Assembly (NCBI GenBank): GCA_914767715.1
Contig: OU612067.1
Span: forward strand, 32,836,162-32,900,161
Origin: Membranipora membranacea
Taxonomy: Eukaryota > Bryozoa > Gymnolaemata > Cheilostomatida > Membraniporidae
Direction: 5' to 3'
DNA length: 64,000 nucleotides
Within the stretch, counting starts at the first letter, position 1; every line of letters starts with the position of its first letter. Positions 11,430 through 23,731 of this stretch are shown piece by piece. The position numbers and the translations under genes were made by a program. The notes beneath the pieces were generated by a model that was not told the DNA's origin, searched no databases, and was given only the letters and a program-made list of their open reading frames with translations.

Positions 11430-12059
11430 ATGGTATTTTACTTCACCAGCACGGTGGTATCTCCACCCTTTGTTATTTATATGGGTGAAGATAAACATGA
11501 AAACGAAGAGCTACTAAAGTGGGCGTTCCCAGAAGATGTGTGGTTCCATGTAGACAAACTTTCATCAGCTCACGTGTACCTGAGGCTGAAGCCTGGTGAG
11601 ACCCTGGATGACATTCCTGAAGCAGTTCTAACTGACTGTGCTCAGCTTGTCAAAGCTAACAGTATCCAAGGAAGCAAATCTAACAATATCGATGTCGTAT
11701 ATACAATGTTTGGTAACCTAAAGAAAACAGCCGGTATGGACTCCGGGCAGGTTGGCTTTCACAAGGGTAAAGAAGTGAGGAAGATCCATGTAGAGAAGAA
11801 GATTGGTGAGATTGTGAACCGACTGAATAAGACTAAGAATGAGGTGATTAAGCCTGATTTAAGGGGACAGAGGGAGGACCGAGATAGTCAGGAGAGGGCT
11901 AAGGCTAAGGAGCAGGATAGGCTACGTCGTCAGGCTGAGAGAGAGGAGCAAACTCGGAAAGAGGAGGAGGCCGAGAGACGAAGCTACAGCAATCTGCTTA
12001 AATCTGAAAATATGACAACAAATGCTGAGCAAGACTATGACTCTGACGATTTTATGTGA
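11430..12059 (+). CDS. CCDC25: CCDC25, NFACT-R domain protein, intronless
   Basis: A single open frame of 209 residues (human is about 208) from ATG at 11430 to TGA. The N-terminal half is the NFACT-R/DUF814 domain, with [33 protein letters not shown]-type and VGFHKGKEV motifs. The second half is a charged coiled coil (about residues 130-190), and the end, [11 protein letters not shown] then DYDSDDFM, matches the family. In mammals CCDC25 is a membrane-associated sensor of extracellular DNA; its ancestral role is unclear. Vertebrate orthologues have many introns, so the uninterrupted frame indicates intron loss or a retrocopy, though no disabling change is seen. AATAAA lies near 12205. Confidence 0.95.
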   Translation: MVFYFTSTVVSPPFVIYMGEDKHENEELLKWAFPEDVWFHVDKLSSAHVYLRLKPGETLDDIPEAVLTDCAQLVKANSIQGSKSNNIDVVYTMFGNLKKTAGMDSGQVGFHKGKEVRKIHVEKKIGEIVNRLNKTKNEVIKPDLRGQREDRDSQERAKAKEQDRLRRQAEREEQTRKEEEAERRSYSNLLKSENMTTNAEQDYDSDDFM

Positions 12060-12532
12060 ACAGGAACATGTCAAATGAACAGACACCGAACTCTGGCCGT
12101 TTTCTATATCAACTTTGTCCAAGTGACAGCTGTAATTTTTTTGCCTGTCAAGATTAAACAAGCAGTGGAAAAACCCTTCACTATAGATTATCTACTATAT
12201 ACCCTAAATAAACAGCGAATTGCTTAGATTCGAGAGGATAAGATAGCTTCGTTGCCTTTCTCCTCTACTTAGTACACCTATCAAGATATCAAGTAAACTC
12301 TCAATGTCTTCAGCATCACATTGTTTAATTTTTGTTTGACTAATAGAAGTCGGGGAGAGACCCTGTCAGTGTAACCTTTTTGTCTTTACAGGAAGGAAAC
12401 AAGATCCTCTGCTAGCAACGGACGCTTTTGTGGGGCAAGTATGCCATAATCATCACGTCTGAGGTTGATGTCTTGTTTTCTTCCTGTAGGAGGTACTCGG
12501 TCAGTGATCGGTTCATACATGAGTTTTCTGTG
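12060..12532. other. CCDC25-TYW5 intergenic spacer
   Basis: About 470 bp holding the CCDC25 polyadenylation signal (AATAAA near 12205) and the TYW5 5' flank. CTTCCTGTAGG just upstream of the TYW5 start (12480-12490) resembles a splice acceptor, so a 5' UTR exon may lie upstream. Confidence 0.4.
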
Positions 12533-15500
12533 ATGGCGTCAGAATTAAGTGACAGGGCTGTACCAGTGGTTGAGACCTGCAGTGTCCTCGATAGAGAATT
12601 ATTCGAGCATCATTCTCAAAATAAGGTAATCGTGCCTACTCTTTATTATCTGATATGACTTTTTGAAGCAGAGTGATTACAAGGCCTTTGGAAAATGAGA
12701 CTATTCTATTGGAGGAATATTTGTACTCTGGTAAAACTTGTCAACGTAAAACATTGAAAACCTTCTATGTTTTTTTACACAAGTTTGATATACTTAGTTG
12801 ACAGAAAACAAAGGCATAAATATACATGTTAAGTCTTTTACCCTAACTTTACAGAGGCAGCCTATTATATTCCGAGGTGTGGATATAGGCAGCTGTAGTA
12901 GCCTCTGGACCAGTGACTACCTTGCAGACAAACTCGGTGATACTGAAGCTAAGATCCATGTGTGCTCACAGGACAAGCTGGACTTTGTGAACAAAAACTT
13001 TGTTTATAGGTATCCTATTGATCCTTTCAACTGTTTTTCTCACTATTGGCTGGGTCAGTATTTCATCGATGGCGACTTAAGTTAACTGATCTTGACCAAG
13101 TTTGGTCCATTTTGCTTGCATTTGGAGCCGAACCCCTACCACGGGTTACACCTGCCGTGTGAAGAGGAGCAAACTTGATCTAAACCATGCTTTGCTCCTA
13201 ATCACTTCAGTTTCCAGGTCCAGGCTGAACAGCTAAGTAACCTGAAATGGCATTCAAGTCATGGAAATGATACTAAACCAAATTTCTCCTACTAGCTATT
13301 TCCTAGCTTTGCTGCCAATCCAGCTAGCTTGTGATATGCTAAACGTCATGTTTGCCATCAGGTTGTGTTACCGCCTTAAAATAAGTATTCTTTTGATGTA
13401 TGAGCAAGAGTCATAGCAATTAATGAATGCACCTCCCTAAAAGATTGAGATTCACAAAGTTTTATATAAAATAATTACAGATCATTGTCGTTGAGGGAGT
13501 ACATCAAGAGAACATCTAGACCGAGGGAAGAGCCTCTCACTGATTACTTCATGGACCCAAATGAGAGATATTACCTGCGGTCACTTGGTGCTGATGTCAG
13601 AAGAGATGTGTCTGATATCCATTCACAATATCCGCAGGTAGTTACAAGAAGCAATTTCTTTACATTATAATTTGGCTCTGCTCATTTTGTTGAGTTTTCA
13701 GTTGGAAGTTCGTCTATGGTGCATTCCTTATGGGAATTGACAGTTCTAATGTTTCTCTTACCTCACCGAGTATCTTCACACTATTTTCCTATTTGAGTAT
13801 ACGTATTTTCATTTTATGTTCATTTTTCAGAATATTCTAATAGGTTTTCTACCCCCTGAGTATATGATTATACGAGAAATGAGGTAAACATTATACAATC
13901 ACCTACATGCTGCATCTGATTTACCTGCTATTCTGCTGCTACTGTCCTTACTAACACATTAATTTCATGCTTTATCTCTGATTTATGGGGCAAGATGAGA
14001 ACCGACACTTTTAATATAAATCGCACAAAGGGTGTAAGGAGTGGTGGGAAATATTAAGCTTAAATCGAGGCTACTAGATAAACTAATTTGAATCTGTCAA
14101 ATGAGGCATGTTTTTAATAACCTACAATGCATTAGATGTCCGGTGATATTGGGTCGATGATTAGATGAATGACATTAGTGTTTTCTCACTCAGATTTCCA
14201 AGATAAAATTGCTTTGCTCAACCTCTCGATGTACAGAAGTGCTGATCATATGGAGCTATCCAGCTGTTAGTGTGATTTTGCCTGAGACCCCTTGCTCTAC
14301 ATTTCATGGTTATTGTTAAGCTGATAACATTATAATTTTTCTGTTGCCTAGATTGCTGGTGATATAATCCTGCCTAAGGTCTACACAGAAGATCAATTCT
14401 TTTCTTCTGTGTTTAGAATTGCCTCCCCTGGGTCACAGCTCTGGACTCATTATGATGTAAGTATTGTATTGTGATATAGAATAGATAATGTCGAGGTTTT
14501 TGATACTCCTATGCAAGGCTGCATGGCATGGAAGTATTCAAATAATATTTTTTGGAAAATATGTGTTGATATATTTACTTGTTCCAAGCACAGGCGCTGG
14601 TACTGAAAATTCCTATTATGGTTTATACCATAACCAACCCATTGTATACGGAGTCATGCTCCCTTTGGTATTATATGAGTTAGCTGTTTAGCGGTTTTAG
14701 TCAGACTTAATCTGACGAGTGAGGCAACAAATATGCGGCGGTTTCGGTCAGAGCATGTATGTCATTTGATTATTAGTAATACTCAACCAAATACAGAGGT
14801 GACAGTTTTTGTCTGACCAAAAATTCTGGCACTAGGCGTTATCAGTAGGCAAAATTGGCGGTCCTTGTTGATCGTACCTACCTGGCTCTTTTGCTTGAGA
14901 AATTGACAAATTATCAAATAGTTAAAGAAAAAACTTAAACTGCTATCGTGACTGCTAACCTCTTTCCCTGTTTCAGGTCATGGATAACTTACTGATACAG
15001 ATAGTGGGAGATAAAGATACATTGAATTGAACTATTCTTAGAATAGCATTTTCAACTCACCATTCTCCAATCAGGGAGCTGTATTTTCCAATAGACATTC
15101 TCACAATTTTCATTTGACATCGAGCTCAGTCCCTAGTAGCTTTTTGGAGTTTGCGCAATGTTTGATTATTAAAAAAATCAATTTTCTGTGAGCAACAATT
15201 TGTATAAACTAGTGTCTTTTTCTTTTATTTGGTTGTTATTTTGAACATAAAAACTTTTATTTATGCCTGTCTTGATAATATAAAACAATAAAACACTATG
15301 AGACAAATCCATAAATCAATGAATATTTTATTAGAGACTGCATTATATCCGGAAGAATGCATCTTGTTGTAATGGTTTTAGTCAGGTGACTGTCACGTGG
15401 TCCTACAGTAAAGATGGCACCCTCTACTAGGGACAGCCAATCACATAGCAAATCACATAGACATCTATAAACTTAAATTATTAGAGGATTGAGGAGTTCA

Positions 15501-16679
15501 TAAAATCAAGTAAGTATTCCTAAATTAAGTGATTACTGTTTATAAGGCTATGAGTGAGCTGCTGTTCCAGGATTGAGTTCAGTGTAAAGATATTATACTG
15601 TATCCTCCATCAGATCTACAATATCTCTACCTACAGGGTAAAGCTTATTAATACGGTATCATGCCTATTATTGGTACATGTTTTTGTTTTTTGATATGTT
15701 CTTTTATTTGAACAGGTATTGCCAATATGTCATGTAAACAATAGTCAACAGTCCAGGTTTAGTTTTCTTAAAAATAATGTATATATTTGGTGACATCCTA
15801 AGCTAGAGCAAGGCAATTTCAAACAACATCTCCTGGGTTGTCAGACCTTTTTATCAGTCTTTTTTGGGCCAAATATTGCGATAGTGGAATATAACGTTAC
15901 AATTCTAAGTATAAATGCGTTTCCAGTAGGCTTTGTCTGACATGATTTTGTTTATTTCTCCCCTGTAGGTGATAAGTCTGTTATACTGGACCCTGAGAAT
16001 GTGGACATAGATAAATATCCCCTCTATATACATACGACTAAATGGAGGTGCACACTGAAGGCTGGGGATGTAATATTCATCCCAGGTATGTATTATGAGT
16101 ATATTATTCCGGTAAAGGGAGTTTTGATTCTGTGTGTACAAATAGTAAGGGCATGACCCTAGGAGATTATTGAGTACATAAAATTGCTGGATACATTATT
16201 TGTGGAGGAGAAACTGTTCATATTTGTCCTAGCTTACTTGTAAACTGATCAACTGTGAAGATTGAATATTCCAAAACTATAGCCTCATTTCCTCTCTGTG
16301 GATTTAGAACATAGAGGTTTAATTATTATATATTAACTCAATGATTTAGAACCAATCCAAGATTCTTGACGCTGTAGCTTCATTTTGTATTATCTTTTTC
16401 TGTAATTTTGTAGCTTTATGGTTCCACAACGTAACAGCTCGAGAGTTCAGCGTGGCAGTGAATGTGTTCTGGAGAAATTTAGACCTATCACTTTACAATA
16501 GCAAAGATGTATACGGCAACAAGGATCTGATGCCTACTGTCCGGGCACAGCAGGGAATTAATAAAGCTCTGAAGACCCTGGATAGTTTACCTGCAGTGTA
16601 CAGAGATTTCTATATTGAGAAACTGATCTCACACATGCAGAGTAGCCTGAGGAGAGGGACAGAGACAGATATAGACTGA
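12533..16679 (+). CDS. TYW5: tRNA wybutosine-synthesizing protein 5 (JmjC hydroxylase)
   Basis: Eight plus-strand exons: 12533-12625, 12855-13009, 13481-13637, 14352-14456, 14977-15003 (or 15016), 15583 (or 15590)-15637, 15969-16085 and 16414-16679, giving 324-326 residues. TYW5 is an Fe(II)/2-oxoglutarate oxygenase that hydroxylates the wybutosine side chain of tRNA-Phe. Conserved blocks include KNFVYR, EKYYLRSLG-like [19 protein letters not shown] and [15 protein letters not shown]. The iron ligands are the HYD triad start in exon 4 and the His of ALWFHNV in exon 8. The first in-frame ATG is at 12533. The exon 5/6 border is odd: the canonical GT donor loses two residues including a conserved Gly. 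Intron 2 starts next to a hairpin repeat (13089-13187). Confidence 0.93.
13089..13187. repeat. Short hairpin MITE-like repeat, copy 3 (TYW5 intron 2)
   Basis: About 100 bp with ends ACCAAGTTTGGTCCATTTTGC and GCAAACTTGATC, and an internal CACGGG/CTGCCGTG hairpin. It is related to the repeats at 3988, 5436 and 34625 but more diverged. Confidence 0.35.
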
Positions 16680-16686
16680 GATACAC

Positions 16687-16736
16687 CCATAGAGTTATTA
16701 TATATATATATATATATATATATAATAACTCTATGG
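16687..16736. repeat. TA-repeat hairpin in TYW5 3' region
   Basis: A perfect 50-bp palindrome starting 8 bp after the stop codon: CCATAGAGTTAT, then a (TA)n core of about 26 nt, then ATAACTCTATGG. It would form a strong cruciform in DNA or hairpin in the 3' UTR. It could be a tiny TA-flanked element or an expanded dinucleotide repeat. Confidence 0.7.
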
Positions 16737-18907
16737 ATGGTAGTATTATGAATGATTTCCAGTTATCCGCACATTTGAGGTAACCTCTGTATATTATAAT
16801 TGGATACCTAGTCCCAGATTCCAAGCCATATGATACCAGTGAACGTTTTATGTTACATTTATGTTTTTTTAAATTCCACAAATACCTACTTGAATCTCTT
16901 GTCTGCATGTTGTTATTGTTTAATGTTTTTGTTAAATGAAATGTAAATTAACCTTGTCTGTATACATTCTCCCAACAGTCTACTATTTCTCTCGACAATT
17001 TTTTTACAAAGTTTTGAGTAGTTCACTTCCCTATCTCTAATATTCTATAATCTTGTTTCCCATTTTTTTGACATGATTTGGTGTGAAACAAAGTATCGAT
17101 GAATAAGTTTATGTTAGTCCTTTTACGTTGCTTTATACACACCGTTCTCTCTTGTGTTCATTTTTTTGTGATTTATTAACAAATAAATCTATTCTTGTGA
17201 TTCGTGCATCTGAACAGTCAGTACAACACTGCCATTAAAACACACAGCTTCAGGGACATTCAGAGTTGTCTTCTATGCCTTTGATGTTTTGTTGTCACTG
17301 GACATGAATAGATTGGGAGACAGTCCATAACACTTTTGCACAACTCTACAAATTCAAAATATCATTATTATATATCCCTATCAATGCACGGTACCCAAAT
17401 ACCAGTCCATTTTTTTTCTAGTGATGGGCTGAATAAACATGCCCAGAACGAGTATAAACTCAATTTTCAATTTTGAGTGAATTCCTAGCATTGTGGTAGC
17501 TCATTACACTACATTACTAATTTCCAATTTTTGATCGTAATTGATTGTTCCCGGAGTTTCAATTGATTATTTATTCAATATCGATTTCAAATAGGTTTTT
17601 CAAGCTTTCATTATATCAAATTTTTTGTAAAAATCAACCGCAGATTTAAGGCAAAATAATTGCCTAAAACTGATTGACTGACTTTATAACTGAATTTCAG
17701 ATCTTTAATCACTTTTGAAAGTTTTCCATAATATATTTGTTCACCAATTTACAAACAGTGAACAAAAATATTAAAAACAATTATATACAAACATATATAA
17801 TTTTTTTTTTTTATTGTCTTATTTTTATTTGTTGTACGCTCTCACTCTTGCTCTTTCGCTCTCTCTCTGCCTTCAATCACTCTGTAGTTTCTCTGTTCAT
17901 CATAGCTAATCATATCATTAATTCTTATTAATGTTTTATTACTAGATTAATTATATAGGTAGGATAGGTGCGCTGCATAAGTAGCCCTAGAATACCTTTT
18001 CCAAGGGGGTCAGAGTTTTTGCTCTGTAGAGAGTCCAGAGATTCTTAGGCCTGGAGCAGCTGCTCAAACTTATTTCTCTTCTCATCCTTCCAGTTTGTGC
18101 TAGAGCTGACCTGAAACTAAATTAGACATTTCAATTTCATTTGTATTCCTTTAAGAATCAAGGGCAATTATTTAATGCTGGTGTAAATTAAGTTTTTCAT
18201 TTGAGAAGAACTCGCAGACAATGAAGAATGAAATTTGTCGCCTGGAAATGTGTCACAATAGATAAACGTCTTACAAATAGCATAAAACAAATCACCCATC
18301 TATCAAACCACAGTGTCAGAGAATCTCCGACCAAACTTTGGCAGTAACACATTTGTTAATCAAGCAAAACTCAATTAGCCGCAGTTACTACCATTAATTT
18401 CAGAATTCTATTAAATAGGTCAACCAATGAACAATGAATGTATGCTAGGTCAATGATCCCAGGGTATCCATAAGTTTATTTATTTACAAATATTTTGTTC
18501 TAGAAAAACTGACCAGATATTTTCAGATAGTTCTCATTAGCAATTATGAAGATATATCGTTTTGATCTTAAAATGGTGCCAAGATTAGTCACATTTATAA
18601 TGGATTTTTACATGGCTCAATAAATGTGAAGACACAGGATCTCACATGCACATGTTTAGTCTGGTCTCTTATTGGCCCTTTGTGTGCCAATTTGGACTAG
18701 AGTAACAGGATCTAACTGTAAATATCGTTGTACAAAACCATTTTGCCAGCAGAAAAAGATGTACTGCCTGACATTTCAGTTAGTACTATCAAATGTAATG
18801 TGAAGAAACTTTCATGGGACATGCCTTTTAGCTTTGATTATTTCTTCACATATTCTCACAATAACTTTTTGCATAATTGAGATTAGGGCTGGAACTGGTT
18901 CAAAGAA
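16737..18907. other. TYW5 3' flank and intergenic DNA
   Basis: AT-rich, with a candidate AATAAA at 17182 for TYW5 and a pyrimidine-rich (CTCT)n patch near 17840-17870. No open frame with recognisable domains on either strand. Confidence 0.4.
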
Positions 18908-19105
18908 TCAGAACCGGGCTGGGGTTTCGGGTTGGTCATAGCCCTTCTCATTCCTTATCCTGGACAAGATGTCTGGTTGCATATTGTTGAAGGCTTTGGA
19001 AAAGTCTTCAAACAGACCATGAATGGCTAAAGTGGCTTTGTCGTCTAGTTCTGTTTTCCAGGAGCTAACCGCCTTCACCACAGCATCAACTGTCACTATA
19101 CCTTT
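18908..19105 (-). pseudogene. Non-LTR reverse transcriptase fragment
   Basis: About 65 codons on the minus strand containing FEDFSKAFNNMQPDIL, the RT motif A region (FxDFSKAFD in active elements), preceded by TVDAVVKAVSSW. It has no flanking RT motifs and is a short remnant of a LINE. The first aspartate motif reads SKAFN, so a catalytic-region residue pattern is altered. Confidence 0.6.
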
Positions 19106-19388
19106 GGTGTATGCGAACCATAGAAGAAAAGAATATAACAATATTCAAACAGCATCAAAACTGGCACGATAATTTAAGGACTTTTAGTAATTTATATTCA
19201 ATAAGTCTGAGTTTGGCGGTGTCCACACTTAAGAATGTTTGGATTGTACTGCAATTTGTAATTTGGAGATTTAGGCACCAAAAAATCGGGGAAATGATTT
19301 TCCCATCGAATCATGTCCACTGTTCGTGCTGTGGATCAAAGTGAGCTCTTCATATATAACCCTAACGCCCGTCCCATACACCTAATGA

Positions 19389-19802
19389 AAAACCTAGACA
19401 GGACACTTTATCGAGCATTAGCATTGAGGCACTGAGGCACTTAATTATAGGCGACGTAGTGACATTGGAAGGTGTGGAAGCAATGATGCTATCGTTGATT
19501 TACTGTCTCCCTTCCCTTTTTTTTTGATAACTCAATCAATTTTGATCGGATTCTGAGTTTGAAACAGTTTGTCTTGAACAGTTTGATACTAATTTAATGC
19601 AAAAGGTTCTTCGAAGAAGAATAAAATTAAGTTGATAACAAGATGCTGCTGATTGTAAATCCATTATCAAACTCGAGTTGTGAACAAAAAACCTGGATTG
19701 TGGACAGTAAATCAATCATAGCATCAGTACTTTTACACCTTCCAATGTCGCCTACAATTAAGTGCCTCACTTCAGCTGTATATGGTGTCCTGTCTAGGTT
19801 TA
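19389..19802. mobile_element. Inverted-repeat element with AACCTAGACAGGACAC termini
   Basis: About 414 bp. The left arm begins AACCTAGACAGGACAC and continues with AGGCACTTAATTATAGGCGA and ATTGGAAGGTGT. The right arm carries their complements (ACACCTTCCAATGTCGCC, AATTAAGTGCCTC) and ends GTGTCCTGTCTAGGTT. The arms are about 130 bp. No transposase frame fits inside. A single matching terminus (AGTGTCCTGTCTAGGTT) is found near 34609-34625. Confidence 0.6.
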
Positions 19803-21263
19803 TTATTAAGTTTATGGTCCACCCCTATGATGTGATGAATCTTAATTTTGTAAGGATACTATTCTCATTTCCCCTGAATAGGTTTGAATAGCAACAGAGT
19901 TCATTTAACATGCATATGTACCTATAACCAATGTGTCGGCTTTGATTGGTTGATGAGAGAATCTATGTAAGGTCATTATTTTACTTCAAAGAAAGTACCT
20001 TTGCCTTTATCGTTGCCCAAATTTAGAGAAGTGTGAAATATTACATTAGATGAAAATTTGGCAACCAGAGTTGAGTTCAACCAATAACTTTCATTATTTA
20101 GATTTAGATCAGATTATGTGCACATTGTCATAGTGTCATAGTGGGGCTCAATCATAAAACAGATGGAGTCCAGTACATATGGTACTTTCAGGAGGAAAGT
20201 ACCATATGATATAGCTTTGTCTTTTCTCACCTCACCCAAATAATCAGGGCCAACACATTGGCTATCAAAATATACAGAGTTGAATTTGCTTCAGTGGGTA
20301 ATTTGTGAGCAAAAAATACCTGTCCATACTCAATGATTGATGTTTCAGAAATCTAGCGAATGTGTCATGTTCCCAGGGTATACAGTTCCGATCTTTCTCT
20401 CAATTCCCTGGAAAGTGATTGGCTGTTTTATTTGATTCCTGTTCGAAATAATGAAGATTTATTTGGCAGATTACAAAAAATGTGACATTTTTTCTCCCTG
20501 TTATTTGAAAATACATCACGTGCTGAAGTCTGATTGGTTGGCTGCTCTCCCGACTAGAAGACACTCTAGTTACGTTGGTATGAGGAAATCGAGAGTGCAC
20601 ATGCAGTAAATTGAATTATTGCAAATACATTCTTAAACAATGACGCAATGTACCAACCTAATAATTTATACTGCGCGACCTTGAGTTTTCAGTTTATGTA
20701 GCAAATTGTTACCTCTTGAGGTTTTTAGGGGGCATGTTATTTGATGGTCAGTGGCCAATTAGAAGGGACTATTGACTATTTCTTGTTTTGAAAATGTGAT
20801 CGCGCAAGGTTATCACTAATATGTCTGCAACAAAGAAACTATGAGATGTTAGGTTACCTTGAGATTCCCCCCCCCCCCCCATTTTGTAGTGAAATTTGAT
20901 ATAAAGCCTAAAAATTAACTTTCAACTTTTCTGTAGACTGTAGAGAAAATAACCAAAGGGAACTGAAAACTTAAAAAAAGGTCTCAGTCATGTTTCCGAA
21001 GACCCCTTTGCTGATAAACTTTCCAGTTATTCTTCACAAATTTTTAAATATTATGTTGTTCATCTGAATTATTGTCCCTGTATAATTGTGCTGTGCTGTG
21101 ATTGGTCAGCTAAGTAATGTACAAGTGATTGGATGGAGATCTATCACAAAATTAATTATACCCATCTGTCAACTTACCAATTTTAATGGTGTCAACATCA
21201 CCAGTATGCCCGCCCCTTCAGAAACAGAGAGAGTTAATAATTATTGTGCAATTTTGACACATT
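19803..21263. other. Intergenic DNA
   Basis: Contains a small perfect hairpin (CATATGGTACTTTC/GAAAGTACCATATG) at about 20175-20208 and a poly-C tract of about 12 nt at 20869-20880. No gene is supported. Confidence 0.35.
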
Positions 21264-21274
21264 TATATAAAAAG
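21264..21274 (+). promoter_or_regulatory. TATA box of the C-type lectin gene
   Basis: TATATAAAAAG lies 119 bp upstream of the ATG at 21383, which places a start site near 21295 and a 5' UTR of about 90 nt. Confidence 0.5.
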
Positions 21275-21382
21275 GAAAACAGAGAGATATTTGTGGCAAA
21301 AGATCCAATTGGTTTCCTACGGTGAAGAAGATAAGCCAGTTTAATCTGAGAAGTAGAAAAACTACATTCACACAAGATCGCC

Positions 21383-23731
21383 ATGATTGGGGACATGAAA
21401 GTGCTGATTTATCTGACTATGTTAGGCATACTACATGTAACTACTGGTAAGTTCTGATCTAAATATAACACAGACACATTATGAAGGTAGAATCACTAGA
21501 TTCTTGGTCTGACCTATCGTACACTAACTGAAGATTAACAAAACACTGTTTAGTGTTGATTAATAAAAAGGCCTTTTTAAATATTTTTAATCTGGATTTT
21601 GCGGTGTATGTAATGTTTCTTTTATTCATTGCCAATGAATGACTTGTGACATAATTACAAGATAGTTTTATTTTTTCTTGCTTCAGTTGAGGCTGTGCTG
21701 CCTCCGAAGTGTAACAGTGCTTTGTTTTCACCGTGGAATTCATGGTATCTCAGAGATATCGCAGTGGACAAGTGCTATTTCATAAGTACATCTACTGCAA
21801 CCTACAATGGCGCAAAGGCTGCATGTGAGAACAAAGGCGCTAAACTGGTGTCTGTTGAATCCAATTCAGAACACTATTTCATCAGAAATCTGCTCAATGA
21901 TTTAAATGGTGAGTGCTTCATATCAGCATAGTCAAGTAATTTATTGTCTTCTCTCTCCATAAAACCTGAAACAACGTGGTTCCACAGGAGTTTTAAATGT
22001 TATCTTCCGCACTTGACAGCGGATTAGGCATGAACCCCCAGTAATCACCATCCGATAGATGACAATAGACAAAATAGGTACACTTGTATTTTATTCTTAT
22101 CATTGAGTGTCTCTCTCCACCAGGCCTTAGTTTGTCATAATCAATGAATTGTTGGCATACTAAGGCTATTTGTTAGCATAGATGGTAACACATATACAAA
22201 TATATATATATATATATATATACATATAAATGGTCATCCAAGGGTTTATGACCAACTCCCTTTCCTAAACACCACACCATGTTTGTAGTGCCCACCAATA
22301 GAGAGTATTGGGTAGGAGGTTATCACAGAACAGAGGAAGTTGGTGTCTGGCTGGGATGGAGGTGGTTGAGTGGTTCCAGTATCAGCAGCACAGATTGGAA
22401 GTGGTGCAGCACTAACAACGCTCAAAGTGAGTAACACAAGCTTCTCAAACACAGTTTTGTATCAATATGTAATTACTCCAGATACGATAAAAAGGATAGG
22501 GTTAATAAATATGCTCAATCATCTTCTGCAATTGTCATCAAACTTTTCAAACACATTATGGGCAACATTTTGTCGACTTTGTGATGATCATGAATTTTGG
22601 GATAAAGTCCTCTTCGATGCCAAAGTTTTTTTGCCACATGGCTGTCCACATGGCTATAATCAGGAGTCTGCATGATTGTTGATCCCTTTGGGTGCAAAAT
22701 GATTGCGAATGTAATCCGGGTATGTAATGGCTTCACAAATAGCCGTTGCAGCACTGACCTAATAGCAGTATGTTTCATGCCAAATTAAGGTGGTACTAAT
22801 GACTAGGAAACATATTGCATGTTAAGTCATCATCAGCCTTATATACAGAATTATTTCCTTGATACTAAAAGTAATATATTTAATAGATTTTAGATTTATT
22901 TATAATCCACTGTTGAAATACCCTGAGGTATTAAATAAACCAGTTGGCGAGCTCCTGTAAAAAATAAAATTGGACATCATAAAAATTTTGTAGCACCATC
23001 AAGGAAAAAGGATTTTCTGCGTTTTGCAGTATTTGACTTGACTAAAAATTTCCTTCAGTCGACTCGAATGTCTATTCTGTGACGACTGCATCTCAGGGAC
23101 TAACATGTGGAGCCTATGCCTGCAGTTGCTGGCTATCTTGATAAAATGATTCTTATAAAGTGATTCTCTAAAAAATCTTAACTCAGGAATGGCTAGTGCT
23201 GATAGTCTCTCAGCATAATCCTCTATGTGGGGTAAAATAACTCTAGTGCACCATTTCTGAAATCGTTCCAAAGATTTCAGCTTATAGACGACATATGGAT
23301 AAATTTACAGTATAGATCAGTTATACTCTACCTGTGCTAAAGTGCTCTCTGGCACATTCCTTAAACTGAGATAATAGGCCATTACGTCCAAGTATTTAAT
23401 TGTTATAATGGGAAATTAATATTTTTATAACAGTTTTTATCTATAATCCAGAATTGTTCTTAGCTCTCATTTTTCGGTGTTTCATTAGTCATCACAGTTT
23501 GCTGCACTTTGACTTGATATGATGCTTATTTTTTTAGCCTGGACAAGTACTGACGGTAACAATAACAGAAACTGTATGGTGTACAACCAGTGTGGAGTGT
23601 CATCTGTCTGGCCTTACACTAAGAAATGGCAATGGCAGTTTGAGACGTGTACATGGTATAATTATTACATCTGTGAGATCAACAGATCTGCCACGACTGG
23701 ATCATTCAGAACATCGAATGGCAGAAAGTAA
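21383..23731 (+). CDS. Secreted C-type lectin-like protein
   Basis: Four exons, 21383-21446, 21687-21908, 22289-22426 and 23538-23731, with GT-AG borders and consistent phase-1 junctions, encode 205 residues. Residues 1-22 are a signal peptide. A long-form CTLD follows: an N-terminal Cys pair (PPKC, DKCYF), the helix with AACENKGAKLVSVESNSEHYF, a WVGG core (exon 3), and C-terminal cysteines in NRNCMVYNQCG and FETCTWYNYYICE. The usual Ca/sugar-binding motifs (EPN or QPD, and WND) are not present: the loop reads WTSTDGNNNRN. It may therefore bind ligand without calcium or not bind sugar. The last 15 residues are a Ser/Thr-rich tail. Intron 2 has an (AT)n tract and intron 3 a LINE remnant. Gene model strong; ligand unknown. 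Confidence 0.85.
22999..23271 (-). pseudogene. LINE ORF2 C-terminal fragment in lectin intron 3
   Basis: A 90-codon minus-strand frame with FQKWCTRVILP, YAERLSALAIPELRFFRE and HRLHMLVPE, the pattern of the region after the RT domain in CR1-like LINEs (linker, short motif, HRLHxLLP). No RT core adjoins it, so it is a short inactive fragment opposite to the host gene. Confidence 0.55.

Noticed and set aside
11922-12161. 79-codon minus-strand frame
   Set aside because: Antisense of the CCDC25 coiled coil.
16558-16908. 116-codon minus-strand frame with Ile-Tyr and Leu-Ser runs
   Set aside because: Antisense of the TYW5 last exon and the TA hairpin; composition-driven.
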